64,000 nt of DNA, from positions 3,596,001-3,660,000 of the forward strand of contig NZ_AP022569.1 in assembly GCF_010727945.1 (NCBI RefSeq), given 5' to 3'. Origin of the DNA: Mycobacterium cookii. Its GTDB lineage: Bacteria > Actinomycetota > Actinomycetes > Mycobacteriales > Mycobacteriaceae. Below the pieces are notes generated by a model. The model searched no databases. It was given only the letters and a program-made list of their open reading frames with translations, and was not told the DNA's origin. Made by a program: the position numbers and the translations under genes. Positions 56,195 to 64,000 of the stretch are shown one piece after another; the stretch's first letter is position 1; every line of letters begins with the position of its first letter.

Positions 56195-57025
56195 CTACCC
56201 GGCGATCGCGACGGCTTGGATCAGCCGCACGCGGTCTTCCCGGGCATTCGCGAGCAGGTTTGCGACCTTGGTGTTGATGTCGGGGACGACCAGTTGAAGC
56301 CCGAGCGGATCCACGGGCGCCGCCAATATCGGGGCCATGGCCTCGACGGTGAACTCGGTCAGGTCGTTCCACACCTCCAGCGCGAATCCGGCATTCTGCA
56401 GCGCGGTGGCGAGCTCATCGGACGTGACGAGGTGGCTGCGTTCGGGGACGTCGGCCCACGGCACCGGGAAAACGAGGGGCTGGCGGGATCCCGCGGTGAC
56501 ATCCCAGATCGCAAGACGCCCGCCGGCGCGCAGAACGCGGCGGGCTTCGCTGTACAGTCGCGTTTTGTCCGCGATGTTCATCTGAACGTGTTGGCTGACA
56601 ACCAGATCGAAGCTTGCGTCCGGCAATGGTAGATCGGTGACGTCTGCTTCAATCACGTCAATGCGGTCGTTGAGGTTTACCAGGCCGTTCAGCCACCGCG
56701 CGGTGTCGCAGTACTCAGCCGTGAAATCGACCGCGGTCACGCGGCAGCCGTGTTCAGCGGCAAGCAGGCGGGAGGTACCTCCGATACTGCTGCCGGCGTC
56801 GAGAACACGGTCGGCCGCTGTGACATGCGCGGCCTCCAGCAGCGCCACGGTGCCCAGACGGCCGAGGGAGTGGAAGTGCTCGAACGAGGCCAAACCGGCT
56901 GCCAGGTCGGCGGGCGTCAGCGTAGCCAAATCCTTTCCAGTGGAGCGCAATGCGGCTTCGATGCGCTGACGTACTCCCCCGGTGGCGTATTGCGCCGCGG
57001 CGCCGGCAGCTGGCGCGGCGGTCAT
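56195..57025 (-). CDS. Class I SAM-dependent methyltransferase
   Basis: A 276-residue small-molecule methyltransferase. Motif I is VLDAGSSIGGTSRLLA, motif II AVDFTAEY, and FDLVVSQHVQMNIADKTRLYSEARRVLRAGGRLAIWDV covers motifs IV-VI, in the style of sterol or ubiquinone/menaquinone methyltransferases. ATG 57025 overlaps the upstream NmrA stop (ATGA). Part of an inserted block between cyp138 and msrA. Confidence 0.9.
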   Translation of the reverse strand: MTAAPAAGAAAQYATGGVRQRIEAALRSTGKDLATLTPADLAAGLASFEHFHSLGRLGTVALLEAAHVTAADRVLDAGSSIGGTSRLLAAEHGCRVTAVDFTAEYCDTARWLNGLVNLNDRIDVIEADVTDLPLPDASFDLVVSQHVQMNIADKTRLYSEARRVLRAGGRLAIWDVTAGSRQPLVFPVPWADVPERSHLVTSDELATALQNAGFALEVWNDLTEFTVEAMAPILAAPVDPLGLQLVVPDINTKVANLLANAREDRVRLIQAVAIAG

Positions 57026-58131
57026 CGTGCGACCGCCGGCATCGCGCTGATCCGCGGCCGCTGCGCATTGAGTGCCCGGCTGGGGTCGTGAGTGGCCTGC
57101 CATTGCTCGGAGTCGATCGACAGTGTCCCGATGGCCGCGCCGTCCTGGAAGGTGCGCAGGTATTGCTTGCGATTCGGAGCCGGGGCGACGATCGATCTCG
57201 CGAGCAGGCGCATTGCGCGGGCCATTCCCGAGGGTCCGCGTTTGGTGCCCGGCATGGTCGTGAGATAGCGGCGGGCGATCGTCTCCATGTCCTCAGGCGG
57301 CCGGCCGGTGAGCCGTTGCACGACATCGGTCGGCGCATGAACGGCGAAGGTGCCGCGTTTGAGTTCGTCGATGTACCAGTGCAACTGGTTGAGGGTGTAC
57401 TCATCGAAACCGATCGAACGAGCCGACTTGGCCAGCAACGTAAATGGAATGTCGACGTATCGGATCGTGCGTCCGAACACTCGGCCGAGTATCTCGGCGT
57501 AATCGCTGGGGCTGATCAATTCTGGGCCGGTGGGACGGTAGCTGAGTCCCAGGTGCGGTCCGGGATCTGCGAGCAGCGCGCTCGCGACGGCGGCAATGTC
57601 CTCATTAGACGGCGGGGCATTGAGCCCGTCGCCGAAGGGAACCGTCAACACACCGAACTGCGCCACCGTGTCCAGCGTGTAGGTGTAATTCTCCGCGAAG
57701 AACCCGGGGTTGACGGTGATCGCGCCGACGCTCGGCATCCAGTCGAACACCCGATCGGCAAGCCACGTGGCGCGGGTCTGTGCCGACAGGTGACCGGGAT
57801 CGGCCAGCCATTGACTCATCGCCACAACAACTTCCAGCCGTTCCTCCTCGGCGATCGCGGCGAAGAGGGTGGCGGCCTCCAGCGCGCTCGGTACCCCGGG
57901 GGCAGCCCAGTAGGCACGCTGCACGCCGTGCAGCGCGGCGCGGACATCGTTCACGTCGCTGACGTTCCCGACGACGACTTCGGCTCCCCGTTGCCGCAAC
58001 GCCGCCGATCGGGCGTCGTCGCGATGCACCATCGCGCGAACCGGAAAGCCACGCGACAGCAGCGATAGGGCAGTATGGCGGCCTGTCTTGCCCGCCGCAG
58101 CGGTCACCAAGATGGTTGGCAGTGCGCTCAT
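57022..58131 (-). CDS. NmrA-like NAD(P)-binding protein
   Basis: A 369-residue atypical SDR. The cofactor motif is VTAAAGKTGRHTA; the sequence then follows the NmrA/isoflavone-reductase pattern (YWAAPG, FFAENY) with no YxxxK visible. Such proteins are redox sensors or quinone reductases. The C-terminal 80 residues are rich in Arg and Pro and unusual. ATG 58131 has AAAGGAG upstream. Confidence 0.85.
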   Translation of the reverse strand: MSALPTILVTAAAGKTGRHTALSLLSRGFPVRAMVHRDDARSAALRQRGAEVVVGNVSDVNDVRAALHGVQRAYWAAPGVPSALEAATLFAAIAEEERLEVVVAMSQWLADPGHLSAQTRATWLADRVFDWMPSVGAITVNPGFFAENYTYTLDTVAQFGVLTVPFGDGLNAPPSNEDIAAVASALLADPGPHLGLSYRPTGPELISPSDYAEILGRVFGRTIRYVDIPFTLLAKSARSIGFDEYTLNQLHWYIDELKRGTFAVHAPTDVVQRLTGRPPEDMETIARRYLTTMPGTKRGPSGMARAMRLLARSIVAPAPNRKQYLRTFQDGAAIGTLSIDSEQWQATHDPSRALNAQRPRISAMPAVAR

Positions 58132-58184
58132 GAGGGATGCTCCTTTGACTTGTGATTGTGGGAAATGCGTTGTACTGCAGCTTG

Positions 58185-59759
58185 TTACGTGGTGACTGAC
58201 TCTGGCTGGGCCTGCTCGGTGATCTCGGACGCCGATCGGTGTGCTCGCGCAGGCAGCACAACCGCGACCACGACGGCCGCGGCCAGCGCGATAGCGGCGC
58301 AGACCAGGGAGCCGATCTGCAAGCCGCCGAGGAACGCATGGTCGACGGCGCCGCGCACACTGGCCGCCTGGGCGGCGGGCAACTGTCCGATGACGCGGTA
58401 GGCGGCGGCCATCGAGCTTGTCATCGTGGACCGGACGTCCGCCGGGAGCGTCGTCAGAGCCGCCGCCGCGCCGAGCCGGCCGGAGTAGACGGATGCGAAC
58501 ACGCTGCCGACGATCGCGACACCCAGCGTGCCGCCCAACTCTCGGGTGGTGTCGTTGACGGCCGAACCGATCCCGGCCTTGCTGGCAGACAGTGAGCCCA
58601 TGATCGCCTCGGTCGCCGGCGCTGTCGTCAAGCCGAGGCCGCCGCCAAGCAGAACCATCTGTTCGGCGATCTGCAGGTACGGCGTGGCTGCATCGGCGGT
58701 GGATGCCCATGCCAGCCCAGCCGCGAAAAGGGTCAAGCCCGCCGCGACGACCGCCGTGCTGCCCACTCGCTCGACAATGCGCGGACCCAGCACGCTGGCG
58801 ACGGCGATAGAGACCGCGACCGGCAACAGTCGCACACCTGCCTCGAATGCGCTGTAGCCCTTGATGAATTGGAAATACTGGGTGATGACGAAGATGAAGC
58901 CGAACAGCGTGAGGAAGCCCGCCGTCACCGCCAGGCTGCCGCCGGAGAATCGCCGGTTCGCGAACACTGAGACGTCGAGCATCGGGTGCGAACTGCGCCG
59001 CTCCCAGAGCGCGAAGGCGCCGAGAACGACCACGGCGATGCCGAAGCCTGCCACGGCTCGCGCGCTACCCCATCCCCAATTCGGCGCTTCGATGACCGTG
59101 TAAATAAGGGCGGTCACCCCAGTGCAGGACAGCAGCAGCCCGGGTATGTCGACCTTCGGTGCGGCCGGATCACGCGATGTAGGAACGCACAGCACTCCGC
59201 CTACGATGGCCGTCGCGGCGACCGGGACGTTCACCAGAAAGATTGAGCCCCAGGCGAAGTGCTCAAGCAGCCAGCCGCCGGTGATCGGGCCGGCGGCAAC
59301 GCCGACACCGACCATCGCCGCCCACACGCCGATCGCCTTGGCCCGCGTGGCCGCATCGGTGAAGATATTCGTGATCAGGCCAAGCGTGGTCGGGAAGATC
59401 ACCGCGGCGCCAACGCCCATCGCGGCGCGGGCCGCGATCAGGGATTCCGCCGAATGTGCCTGCGCCGCAACGGCGGAAGTCACGGCGAACACGGCAAGTC
59501 CGCCGCTGAGCCATCCGCGCCGGCCATATCGGTCGCTGAGGCTTCCCACCGATAGCAGCAGGCCGGCCATGACGAGCGTGTAGGCGTCGACAATCCATTG
59601 CAGCTGCGCGGTGTCAGCGTTCAGATCGCGAGACAGCGTGGGCAGAGCGACGTTGACGATGGTGGCATCGACGCTGATGACGAAGACGCTCAAGCAAATC
59701 ACGGCCAGAGCGGCGATCGGATGGCCAGGGAACGCCGTGCGGCGGACGTCGATGCTCAT
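58185..59759 (-). CDS. MFS exporter, DHA2 (EmrB/QacA) family
   Basis: A 524-residue drug:proton antiporter with 14 predicted helices. Diagnostic motifs: SVDATIVNVALPTL in helix 1, LQWIVDAYTLVMAGLL, and motif A GSLSDRYGRRGW. ATG 59759 is used. It leads the minus-strand operon with NmrA and the methyltransferase, divergent from the HxlR regulator. Confidence 0.93.
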   Translation of the reverse strand: MSIDVRRTAFPGHPIAALAVICLSVFVISVDATIVNVALPTLSRDLNADTAQLQWIVDAYTLVMAGLLLSVGSLSDRYGRRGWLSGGLAVFAVTSAVAAQAHSAESLIAARAAMGVGAAVIFPTTLGLITNIFTDAATRAKAIGVWAAMVGVGVAAGPITGGWLLEHFAWGSIFLVNVPVAATAIVGGVLCVPTSRDPAAPKVDIPGLLLSCTGVTALIYTVIEAPNWGWGSARAVAGFGIAVVVLGAFALWERRSSHPMLDVSVFANRRFSGGSLAVTAGFLTLFGFIFVITQYFQFIKGYSAFEAGVRLLPVAVSIAVASVLGPRIVERVGSTAVVAAGLTLFAAGLAWASTADAATPYLQIAEQMVLLGGGLGLTTAPATEAIMGSLSASKAGIGSAVNDTTRELGGTLGVAIVGSVFASVYSGRLGAAAALTTLPADVRSTMTSSMAAAYRVIGQLPAAQAASVRGAVDHAFLGGLQIGSLVCAAIALAAAVVVAVVLPARAHRSASEITEQAQPESVTT

Positions 59760-59801
59760 AGACTGAACCGTAAACTCGATAGACAAGAAAATCAAGCAAT
59801 A

Positions 59802-59814
59802 GTTTTATTAAAAC
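59802..59814. promoter_or_regulatory. Palindrome GTTTTA-T-TAAAAC, HxlR operator
   Basis: Perfect six-base inverted repeat around one base in the AT-rich 78-base gap between the MFS exporter and HxlR genes. It stands out against the GC-rich surroundings and is the likely HxlR dimer site controlling both directions. Confidence 0.68.
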
Positions 59815-59837
59815 GTCGATACGCTAGACTCGCTGGT

Positions 59838-60515
59838 GTGGCCGGTCGCAAGAGTTACCACCAGAACTGCCCGATTGCGCGCGGGCTCGACGTCCTCGGC
59901 GAGCGGTGGACGCTGCTGATCCTGCGCGAGCTCATCGGGGGCGCACGCCGCTACGGCGATATGCGCGCAGCACTTCCGGGCATCGCCACCAACTTGCTCG
60001 CCGACCGGTTGCGCGAGCTCGAAGAAGCCGGGCTGATCTGCCGGACCGAATTGCCTCCGCCGGTAGCGCGCACCGTCTACACCCTGAGCGAAGAGGGCTG
60101 GCGCAAAGTGCCGCCGGTGATCCGGGCGGTCGCCACGTTCGGACTGGCTCTGCTCGAGCCCAGCGACAGCGCACTGACCCCGTTGAACGGCTTCCTGGCG
60201 GGCATCCTGCTCGGCTTCGACCCGGCCCGGGCATCGGATCGCTCCACGTCCTACCGCATCGAAATCGACGGTCGCCGTTTCGAATTCGCAGCCACCAAGG
60301 ACGGCCTGACCGCTGCTCGGGAGACGCCGGCCGTCACCGTGACCGCGACCGCGGGCGATCTGATCACCGCGCGTCTCGGTGGAACCGCCGCCGAGCGGAA
60401 GGCCGCGCTGCGGCGCTGCACTTTCGATGGCGACGACACCGCCGTGCAGGCGATGCGCACGGCGTTTCAGTTGGCGGCAGATCCCGGGCTGGCACCCGCC
60501 GCCTCACGAAACTAG
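59838..60515 (+). CDS. HxlR-family regulator with C-terminal SCP2-like domain
   Basis: A 225-residue protein. Residues 1-105 are the HxlR winged helix ([40 protein letters not shown]), including the conserved N-terminal Cys11. The remaining 110 residues ([17 protein letters not shown] onwards) resemble an SCP2 sterol/lipid carrier domain, which could bind the inducer. GTG 59838. Probably controls the divergent MFS operon. Confidence 0.85.
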   Translation: MAGRKSYHQNCPIARGLDVLGERWTLLILRELIGGARRYGDMRAALPGIATNLLADRLRELEEAGLICRTELPPPVARTVYTLSEEGWRKVPPVIRAVATFGLALLEPSDSALTPLNGFLAGILLGFDPARASDRSTSYRIEIDGRRFEFAATKDGLTAARETPAVTVTATAGDLITARLGGTAAERKAALRRCTFDGDDTAVQAMRTAFQLAADPGLAPAASRN

Positions 60516-61030
60516 CGGTCGGCGGCGGCCCGTCGCGGCAACTTCCAGCCAGGCCGGATGAAGTGGCAGGTGTACCCGTTCGGGTAGTGCAGCAGGTAGT
60601 CCTGGTGCTCGGGTTCGGCTTGCCAGAAGTCGCCGGCCGGGCTGACTTCGGTGACCACCTTGCCGGGCCACAGCCCGGACGCTTCGACGTCGGCGATGGT
60701 GTCCTCGGCGACGCGCTTCTGGTCTTCGTCGAGGTAGAAGATCGCCGAGCGGTAGCTGGGCCCGAGGTCGTTGCCCTGACGGTTCTTCGTGGTCGGGTCG
60801 TGAATCTGGAAGAAGAACTCCAGCATGGTCCGATAGTCGGTGATCGCCGGGTCGTAGACGATCTCGATGGCCTCGGCGTGGTTTCCGTGATTGCGATACG
60901 TCGCGTGGGGCACGCTCGGGTCGCCGGTGTAGCCGACCCTGGTCGAGACGACGCCGGGCTGCTTGCGGATCAGGTCCTGCATCCCCCAGAAGCAGCCGCC
61001 GGCCAGTATTGCCTTCTTGTAGTCCGTCAT
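60512..61030 (-). CDS. msrA: Peptide methionine (S)-S-oxide reductase
   Basis: A 172-residue MsrA repairing methionine sulfoxide in proteins. The catalytic motif is GCFWG with Cys13, and the substrate pocket segments GYTGD and YHPNG-like ([10 protein letters not shown]) follow. ATG 61030 is the family-like start. It corresponds to Rv0137c and overlaps the convergent HxlR gene by four bases. Confidence 0.94.
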   Translation of the reverse strand: MTDYKKAILAGGCFWGMQDLIRKQPGVVSTRVGYTGDPSVPHATYRNHGNHAEAIEIVYDPAITDYRTMLEFFFQIHDPTTKNRQGNDLGPSYRSAIFYLDEDQKRVAEDTIADVEASGLWPGKVVTEVSPAGDFWQAEPEHQDYLLHYPNGYTCHFIRPGWKLPRRAAADR

Positions 61031-61064
61031 CTTGTCGATTATCCACGTGCTCGACAAACCGCAG

Positions 61065-61078
61065 TAGAACGTGTTCTA
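61065..61078. promoter_or_regulatory. KstR-like box TAGAACGTGTTCTA
   Basis: Fourteen-base perfect palindrome that fits the KstR consensus TnnAACnnGTTnnA at every fixed position. KstR is the TetR repressor of cholesterol catabolism. The site is ten bases upstream of the GTG of the SnoaL-like gene and 34 bases upstream of the divergent msrA. Either gene may be controlled; the plus-strand operon is the more likely target. Confidence 0.68.
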
Positions 61079-61087
61079 GTTTCCTGC

Positions 61088-61603
61088 GTGAGCCAGGTTT
61101 TCAGCCGCGACGAACTCGCCGCCGCGTTCGCGCGTTTCGAGCAGACCGTCGACGCGGCCGCGCAGGCCAAGAACTGGGACGACTGGGTGCAGCACTACAC
61201 CCCGGACGTCGACTACATCGAACACGCCGCCGGCACCATGAAGGGCCGCGACGAGGTGCGCGCCTGGATCCGCAAGACGATGACGACCTTTCCGGGCAGC
61301 CACATGACCGCGTTTCCGTCGCTGTGGTCCGTGATCGACGAACCCACCGGTCGGATCATCTGCGAACTGGACAACCCGATGGTCGACCCGGGTGACGGCA
61401 CCATCATCAGCGCCACCAATATCTCGATCATCACCTACGCCGGCGACGGCCAATGGTCCCGGCAGGAAGACATCTACAACCCGCTGCGCTTCGTGCAGGC
61501 GGCCGTGAAGTGGTGCAAGAAGGCCGAGAAGCTGGGCACGCTCGACGACGACGCCGCCCGCTGGATGCAGACATACGGCAGGTCTTTTGGAGGAACACAG
61601 TGA
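61088..61603 (+). CDS. SnoaL-like domain protein (Rv0138-like)
   Basis: A 171-residue NTF2/SnoaL-fold protein: RFEQTVDAAAQAKNWDDWVQHYTPDVDYIEH is the typical N-terminal helix and first strands. Relatives include ketosteroid isomerases and ligand-binding proteins. GTG 61088; a longer open frame upstream is spurious. The stop overlaps the GTG of the epimerase gene, so the two are coupled. Confidence 0.88.
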   Translation: MSQVFSRDELAAAFARFEQTVDAAAQAKNWDDWVQHYTPDVDYIEHAAGTMKGRDEVRAWIRKTMTTFPGSHMTAFPSLWSVIDEPTGRIICELDNPMVDPGDGTIISATNISIITYAGDGQWSRQEDIYNPLRFVQAAVKWCKKAEKLGTLDDDAARWMQTYGRSFGGTQ

Positions 61604-62619
61604 GCGCGCCCAAGCTCGTCATCGGGGCCAACGGCTTTCTGGGTTCGCACGTCACCCGACAGCTCGTCGCCGACGGCGCCGACGTGCGCGTGATGGTGCG
61701 CGAGGGCGCCAACACCCGCAGCATCGACGACCTGGACGTCACCCGCTTCCACGGCGACGTCTTCGACACCGCCACCGTGCGCGAGGCGATGGACGGCTGC
61801 GACCAGGTGTACTACTGCGTGGTCGACACCCGCGCCTGGCTACAGGACCCGGCGCCACTGTTCCACACCAACGTCGAGGGACTACGCAACGTGCTGGACA
61901 TCGCGAAAGATGCTGGTCTGCAACGCTTCGTCTTCACCAGCACCTACGCGACGGTCGACCGCCGGCACGGCCACATCGCGACCGAAGCGGACCGGATCGG
62001 TAACCGGCGGGTCAGCCCCTACGTCCAGTCTCGGGTGCAGGCCGAGGATCTGGTCATGCGCTACGTCGCCGACCACGGCCTGCCCGCCGTCGCCATGTGC
62101 GTCTCGACGACGTACGGCACCGGCGACTGGGGCAGGACCCCGCACGGCGCGTTCATCGCCGGCGCGGTCTACGGCAAGCTGCCGTTCCTGATGAATGGCA
62201 TCCAGTTAGAGGTCGTCGGTGTCGACGATGCGGCCCGCGCGATGATCTTGGCCGCCGAGCGTGGCCGCGACGGCGAGAAGTACCTGATCTCCGAACGGAT
62301 GATGCCGCTGAAGGAGGTCGTCAGGATCGCGGCCGATGAGGCCGGGGTGCGGGCGCCGCAGCGGGCGATCTCGGTGCCGGTGCTGTACGCCCTGGGCGCG
62401 CTGGGCAGCCTGCGAGCCAAACTGACCGGCAAAGATGCCGAGCTCAGCCTCGAGTCAGTGCGCATGATGCGGGCCGAAGCGCCGGTCGACCACAGCAAGG
62501 CCGTGCGTGAATTGGGTTGGCAGCCAAGGCCGACCGAAGAGTCGATCCGCGAGGCGGCGAGGTTCTGGGCCAACCTGAAGAACGCCAAGCGGGACAGTAG
62601 GTCCGCTCCGGCCGATTAA
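61600..62619 (+). CDS. NAD-dependent epimerase/dehydratase, 3-beta-HSD-like (Rv0139-like)
   Basis: A 339-residue extended SDR. The cofactor motif is IGANGFLGSHV. The active-site YxxxK is altered: YVQSR has Arg where Lys is expected. The 3-beta-hydroxysteroid dehydrogenase-like pattern (VEGLRNVLDIAKDAGLQRFVFTSTYAT) and the upstream KstR-like box suggest a sterol or related substrate. GTG 61600 has GGAGGAAC upstream. Confidence 0.9.
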   Translation: MSAPKLVIGANGFLGSHVTRQLVADGADVRVMVREGANTRSIDDLDVTRFHGDVFDTATVREAMDGCDQVYYCVVDTRAWLQDPAPLFHTNVEGLRNVLDIAKDAGLQRFVFTSTYATVDRRHGHIATEADRIGNRRVSPYVQSRVQAEDLVMRYVADHGLPAVAMCVSTTYGTGDWGRTPHGAFIAGAVYGKLPFLMNGIQLEVVGVDDAARAMILAAERGRDGEKYLISERMMPLKEVVRIAADEAGVRAPQRAISVPVLYALGALGSLRAKLTGKDAELSLESVRMMRAEAPVDHSKAVRELGWQPRPTEESIREAARFWANLKNAKRDSRSAPAD

Positions 62620-62733
62620 GGGCGCTGCACGTTACCCGCGTGTCTGATGTAGCTGAAGTGATTTTTGTTAGATAGTGTGACGCATGGTGAACTCGGCGCG
62701 CCATCGCGCTGACGCATGTCTCCGGAGACAACG

Positions 62734-63537
62734 ATGACCACGGCGACGCCGACCGGGCTCGTCGGCTATGTCCGCGACCAGCTCGAGCCGCCGCTGGCTA
62801 CCGTCGGCGGGTTCGCCCGGATGTGCGTGCTGACCGGAAAAGCGTTGTTCAGACGGCCATTTCACTGGGGCGAATTCATCGTCCAAACCTGGTTCATCAC
62901 CCGCGTCGCCCTGCTGCCCACGATCGCCGTCTCGATCCCACTGACTGTGCTGATCGTCTTCACCCTTAACACCTTGCTGGCCGCCTTCGGCGCCGCCGAC
63001 ATCTCAGGTGCGGGCGCCGCGTTGGGGGCGGTCACCCAACTCGGACCGCTGACCACCGTCTTGGTTGTGGCCGGCGCCGGATCCACGGCGATCTGCGCCG
63101 ATCTGGGCGCACGCACCATTCGCGAAGAAATCGACGCGATGGAGGTGCTGGGTATCGACCCGATCCACCGGCTGGTGGTGCCCCGGGTGGTGGCGGCGAC
63201 GGTCGTCGCAACGCTGCTCAACGGAACCGTCATCACCATCGGGCTGGTCGGCGGCTTCCTGTTCGGCGTCAACCTCCAAAACGTCTCGGGCGGTGCGTAT
63301 CTCGCCACGCTGACCCTGGTGACCGGGCTGCCCGAGGTCGTCATCGCGACGATCAAGGCCGCGATTTTCGGGACAATCGCCGGGCTGGTCGGCTGCTATC
63401 GCGGCCTGACCACCAAAGGCGGTCCGAAAGGCGTCGGTGTCGCGGTCAACGAAACGCTGGTGCTGTGTGTCCTCGCACTGTTCGCCGTCAACGTCGTCCT
63501 GACCACCATCGGCGTCCGGTTCGGGACGGGCCGCTGA
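62734..63537 (+). CDS. YrbEA, MlaE-family permease of an Mce locus
   Basis: A 267-residue integral membrane protein of the MlaE/YrbE family, the permease component of Mce lipid importers. The family signature is AICADLGARTIREEIDAMEVLGIDPI. ATG 62734 has GGAGACAACG upstream; ATG 62716 is in frame but poorly placed. It follows a 114-base gap with a TTAGATAGT-like -10 region. It resembles YrbE4A in several stretches, but no KstR box is seen before it, so the Mce type is open. Confidence 0.93.
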   Translation: MTTATPTGLVGYVRDQLEPPLATVGGFARMCVLTGKALFRRPFHWGEFIVQTWFITRVALLPTIAVSIPLTVLIVFTLNTLLAAFGAADISGAGAALGAVTQLGPLTTVLVVAGAGSTAICADLGARTIREEIDAMEVLGIDPIHRLVVPRVVAATVVATLLNGTVITIGLVGGFLFGVNLQNVSGGAYLATLTLVTGLPEVVIATIKAAIFGTIAGLVGCYRGLTTKGGPKGVGVAVNETLVLCVLALFAVNVVLTTIGVRFGTGR

Positions 63538-63538
63538 C

Positions 63539-64000
63539 ATGTCGACCGCGGCCGTCGTCCGCGCGCGTTTTCCGCGCACCGTCGCCAACGTCAACCAGTA
63601 CGGCGGCGGCGCGATCCGGGGTCTCAACAAGGCCGGTCACCTCACCCGGTTCGCCATCACCAGCGGCTGGTCGGTCGGCTGGGCGGTGCACCGCTACCGC
63701 AGGGAGACGCTACGACTGATCGCCCAAATCGGAATGGGCACCGGGGCAATGGCCGTCGTCGGTGGCACCGCGGCGATCGTTGGCTTCGTGACGCTGTCCG
63801 GCGGATCGCTGATCGCCATCCAGGGTTTCGCGTCGCTGGGCAACATCGGCGTCGAGGCCTTCACCGGGTTTTTCGCGGCCCTGGCCAACGTCCGGGTGGT
63901 CACCGCGGTGGTGACGGGCGTCGCGCTGGCGGCCACCGTCGGTGCGGGAGCCACCGCGGAGCTTGGCGCGATGCGGATCAGTGAGGAGATCGACGCGCTC
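63539..64000 (+). CDS. YrbEB, second MlaE-family permease (cut by window end)
   Basis: The first 154 residues of the partner permease: a basic N-terminal part, hydrophobic segments from about residue 65 and the start of the EEIDAL signature (GATAELGAMRISEEIDAL). ATG 63539 lies one base after the YrbEA stop. In known loci six mce genes follow, beyond this window. Confidence 0.92.
   Translation, partial: MSTAAVVRARFPRTVANVNQYGGGAIRGLNKAGHLTRFAITSGWSVGWAVHRYRRETLRLIAQIGMGTGAMAVVGGTAAIVGFVTLSGGSLIAIQGFASLGNIGVEAFTGFFAALANVRVVTAVVTGVALAATVGAGATAELGAMRISEEIDAL

Noticed and set aside
59906..61603. 565-residue plus-strand frame running through the HxlR gene and antisense to msrA into the SnoaL gene
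   Set aside because: Only its last 171 residues are protein-like; the GTG at 61088 is the true start.
62620..62733. KstR box before the yrbE pair, expected if this were mce4
   Set aside because: No TnnAACnnGTTnnA match in the gap, so I did not call the locus mce4.

Overview
The window is a high-GC, gene-dense actinobacterial chromosome segment. It is mycobacterial: it carries an antigen 85 mycolyltransferase, an L,D-transpeptidase, TreS with maltokinase, a DesA3-type desaturase with its reductase, a YrbE pair opening an Mce-type locus, and many FadD, FadE, EchA and SDR genes. The gene order ldtA, fusA2, PPOx protein, pepA, treS, mak, fbpC, htdZ, fadE1, GNAT, ephF, TetR, cyp138, msrA, SnoaL protein, epimerase matches what I remember of M. 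tuberculosis Rv0116c to Rv0139. The left third and several insertions do not match, which suggests a free-living or rapidly growing Mycobacterium. I see no tRNA, rRNA, insertion sequence, phage or CRISPR. No stretch over 300 bases lacks a gene; the longest is about 240 bases.

Left part (1-3728): two divergent P-type ATPases, one heavy-metal type (cut by the window edge) and one MgtA type. Catabolic block (3725-24037): 17 genes in four operons that fire from two divergent promoters (5864-5931 and 13319-13495). Each promoter holds the same palindrome, AGAAT-N3-ATTCT. The genes encode a Rieske oxygenase, a Baeyer-Villiger-type flavin monooxygenase, four SDRs or dehydrogenases, a CaiB CoA-transferase, a ThDP enzyme with altered cofactor motif, an aldehyde dehydrogenase, an NDMA-type alcohol dehydrogenase, two acyl-CoA synthetases, two crotonases, an acyl-CoA dehydrogenase, an SRPBCC protein, a double beta-propeller protein and a GntR regulator. 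Together they look like a complete pathway for an unknown, probably alicyclic or terpenoid-like compound. This is the best candidate for an undescribed system.

Middle (24175-42275): a cell-surface acyltransferase, a methyltransferase and a quinone-reductase-like protein, then the conserved backbone from ldtA to htdZ, interrupted by a MarR/ABC exporter operon. treS-mak has a SigF-type promoter, GGTTT-N15-GGGTA. Stress island (41478-46143): small proteins, a DUF1918 gene like Rv0569, and hydrolases, with several DosR-like boxes and two more SigF-type promoters.

Right part (46375-64000): fadE1, GNAT, then an inserted block with DUF427, ABM, MarR and a TetR/reductase/desaturase unit; ephF, TetR and cyp138; an inserted methyltransferase/NmrA/MFS/HxlR block; msrA; a SnoaL/epimerase operon behind a KstR-like box; and the first two genes (yrbE pair) of an Mce locus that runs off the end. 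Almost every local regulator in this part sits next to a readable palindromic operator.
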